This document shows, in pieces, positions 62,378 to 64,000 of a stretch of DNA of 64,000 bases; the first letter of the stretch is position 1, and each line of letters starts with the position of its first letter. This DNA is from G965226155 sp965226155 (GTDB taxonomy: Bacteria > Pseudomonadota > Gammaproteobacteria > Eutrophobiales > Eutrophobiaceae). Both the position numbers and the translations under genes were made by a program. The notes under the pieces are model-generated. The model was not told where the DNA came from, did no database searches, and saw only the letters and a program-made list of their open reading frames with translations. The stretch covers positions 2,418,001 through 2,482,000 of the forward strand of contig OZ245331.1 of NCBI GenBank assembly GCA_965226155.1, given 5' to 3'.

Positions 62378-63341
62378 ATTTTTCCAGCTGTTAATCTGTT
62401 GTTTCTGCTTTTTAATATTCCCCTTATCAGCCGCTGAGGATGTGCCTGACAGTCAAGATCTAATTAACAGCATGTCCATGGCAAATAGAAACCTGAATTA
62501 TGAAGGTACCTTTGTATTTTCCCGGGGCAAGTCGATGGACACTATGCATATCCTTCATAAATCAGACGGTAATGGTGAAGTTGAAAAAATCGTGTCGTTA
62601 ACTGGATTTGCAAGGGAGATTATCCGCAATAACGAAACTGTTACCTGCATCTATCATGATACCCAGATGGTCGTGGTAGAAAGGAGTAATTCGAACAATT
62701 TTGTGACTATACTGCCTGATCCAATTGAGAAAATTGCTGATTACTATGCCTTCGCTACTATGGGTGATGATCGGGTTGCTGGTCATGATGCATGGGTAGT
62801 AAAGATCTCACCTAAAGACGGTTTTCGTTATGGGTACCAGCTATGGATCGATAAGGACAGTAAATTGTTACTCAAATCAGAATTGAGAGATAATGCCGGC
62901 GTATCGATTGAGCAAGTGATGTTTACTCAACTAACCGTTCAAGATTCGATTGCAGAAGATTTGTTCAAGCCTTCAATATCAGGGAAGGACTATACTTGGC
63001 ACCACTATTTTCAAGAAACCGAACAAAGTGTAAAAAAAGTTTCTAAAAAATGGAAAGTTTCCTGGATGCCTGCTGGATTCACGATGAGTAATTATGAACA
63101 GAGAGCAATAGCAGATGATAATAGTACGGTTGAACACCTAATTTATTCTGACGGCGTTGCAATAATATCTATTTTCATTGAAAAATTAGGTCGAAAAGCG
63201 CGCCCCGTTATTGGGCCATTACATATGGGCGGTGTTAATGCTTATGCCATTATTGATAATAACTATCAAGTAACAGCAGTAGGGGAGGTCCCCCAAGCAA
63301 CCGTGCAACGGATGGTAAATTCCGTCGTTGGTGCACAATAA
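62370..63341 (+). CDS. rseB: Sigma-E regulatory protein RseB (MucB)
   Basis: 323 residues with a signal peptide (cleavage near PLSAAED) and the MucB/RseB fold with LNYEGTFVFSRGKSMDTMHI at the start and ADDNSTVEHLIYSDGVA near the C-terminus. It binds the periplasmic domain of RseA and shields it from DegS-type cleavage; it may sense lipid-linked stress. Confidence 0.93.
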   Translation: MNRFFQLLICCFCFLIFPLSAAEDVPDSQDLINSMSMANRNLNYEGTFVFSRGKSMDTMHILHKSDGNGEVEKIVSLTGFAREIIRNNETVTCIYHDTQMVVVERSNSNNFVTILPDPIEKIADYYAFATMGDDRVAGHDAWVVKISPKDGFRYGYQLWIDKDSKLLLKSELRDNAGVSIEQVMFTQLTVQDSIAEDLFKPSISGKDYTWHHYFQETEQSVKKVSKKWKVSWMPAGFTMSNYEQRAIADDNSTVEHLIYSDGVAIISIFIEKLGRKARPVIGPLHMGGVNAYAIIDNNYQVTAVGEVPQATVQRMVNSVVGAQ

Positions 63342-63439
63342 AATTCTTGGATCAGTATGTTTAACTCTCCCGTAATCTCTGTATCTTATCTTCCATTTAC
63401 GGAATAGATAAAAACCATATTTAATTAGAGGATATTAGT

Positions 63440-64000
63440 ATGTCTCGTCTGCCCACACACCCGTTATACTTTTCAGTGCTTTTGTCTCTGTTTTCAATAC
63501 AAGTGGCACAAGCCCAGACACTACCGGATTTCACTCCTATAATAGAAAAAAATTCGCTTGCTGTCGTAAATATAAGTACAACACTGAAACAGACAGAAAG
63601 ACCACATCGCCAGAATTCAATCCCTAATATTCCAGAAGACAGTCCTTTTTATGATTTTTTTAATCGGTTTTTTGGTGAAATTCCAGAAGGTGCTCAACCT
63701 TACGGTGAAAGAACATCGCTAGGTTCAGGCTTTATCATTTCACAAGATGGTTACATCATAACTAACAACCATGTCGTTGCTGATGCAGATGAAGTTATTG
63801 TTAGATTAAATGATCGTCGAGAATTCGTTGCTCAAATTATTGGAAAAGATAAAAGAAGCGATATTGCAGTACTAAAGATTGATGCTGAGAACTTGCCTGT
63901 TTTGATATTAGGCGATTCGAGTAAATTACGGGTTGGTAAATGGGTGCTTGCGATCGGATCGCCGTTTGGTTTTGATCACTCCGTTACCCAGGGGATAATC
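63440..64000 (+). CDS. mucD: Periplasmic serine protease HtrA/MucD (partial, runs off window)
   Basis: ATG at 63440 with AGAGGA upstream; 187 residues visible and the frame is open at the right edge. Signal peptide through about QVAQAQ. Catalytic residues His111 (TNNHVVAD) and Asp141 (RSDIAVLKI) are present; the Ser and PDZ domains lie beyond the window. Degrades misfolded envelope proteins. The fourth gene in the rpoE-rseA-rseB-mucD order. Confidence 0.92.
   Translation, partial: MSRLPTHPLYFSVLLSLFSIQVAQAQTLPDFTPIIEKNSLAVVNISTTLKQTERPHRQNSIPNIPEDSPFYDFFNRFFGEIPEGAQPYGERTSLGSGFIISQDGYIITNNHVVADADEVIVRLNDRREFVAQIIGKDKRSDIAVLKIDAENLPVLILGDSSKLRVGKWVLAIGSPFGFDHSVTQGII

Noticed and set aside
1..64000. 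CRISPR arrays, tRNA and rRNA genes
   Set aside because: No regularly spaced direct repeats and no tRNA or rRNA conserved segments were noticed in gene-free stretches.

Overview
This 64 kb window is chromosomal DNA from a gammaproteobacterium of moderate to low GC. The evidence is a smc-zipA-ligA block, a divergent nadB / rpoE-rseA-rseB-htrA(mucD) block, class Ia nrdAB behind paired NrdR boxes, cobalamin-dependent metH, and a DksA protein with a lysine-rich tail. I cannot assign an order or genus from the sequence alone. The window is unusually rich in insertion sequences (IS30, IS1595, IS3 and IS481 types, six elements) and in gene remnants beside them. This suggests a lineage with recent transposon expansion.

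Layout. 1-10.6 kb: accessory catabolic genes, mostly exported (aldo/keto reductase, AAHS-type MFS transporter, a flavoprotein oxidase between two small cytochromes c, an NAD(P)-binding protein, an arylsulfotransferase-like protein, an alpha/beta hydrolase and a lipoprotein sulfatase). 11.3-15.9 kb: nrdB and nrdA with tandem NrdR operators and a broken DUF2188-like gene between them. 16.1-19.7 kb: an IS30-family element split by a 2,562-bp IS1595-family element. That element carries a transposase, a Dam-type adenine methylase, a small protein and a PD-(D/E)XK nuclease. 20-25 kb: GMC oxidoreductase with its small subunit, 1-Cys peroxiredoxin, MscS channel and leuB. 25.2-28 kb: a second IS30 copy, a lipoprotein methyltransferase and a Tat-exported HD-domain protein. 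28-31.7 kb: leuCD plus a LeuA-like synthase on the minus strand. 32-33.7 kb: an IS3-family element beside an asmA remnant. 33.7-41.9 kb: M48 protease, metH, btuB-like receptor, ATP:cob(I)alamin adenosyltransferase and parvulin. 42.2-45.2 kb: korAB. 45.2-48.4 kb: a frameshifted aspartic protease and a second, nearly identical IS1595/R-M element. 48.5-50.9 kb: DAHP synthase and an IS481 element. 50.9-64 kb: dksA-like, cysZ, queF, smc, zipA, ligA, nadB and rpoE-rseA-rseB-htrA.

The most interesting object is the IS1595-family element present twice (17056-19617 and 45838-48399, inverted). It carries what looks like a complete restriction-modification cassette whose methylase is of the Dam family. 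Both terminal inverted repeats contain GATC. At the transposase end this GATC overlaps the -35 hexamer of a near-consensus promoter, and the methylase start overlaps the transposase stop. This suggests, by inference, a mobile element that makes its own methylation signal and uses it to control transposition, while the nuclease penalises its loss.

The metH / btuB intergenic region combines an S-adenosylhomocysteine riboswitch (metH side) with a cobalamin riboswitch (btuB side), tying methionine synthesis to both methyl-cycle product and cofactor supply. All functional calls come from reading motifs by eye; no database search was possible.
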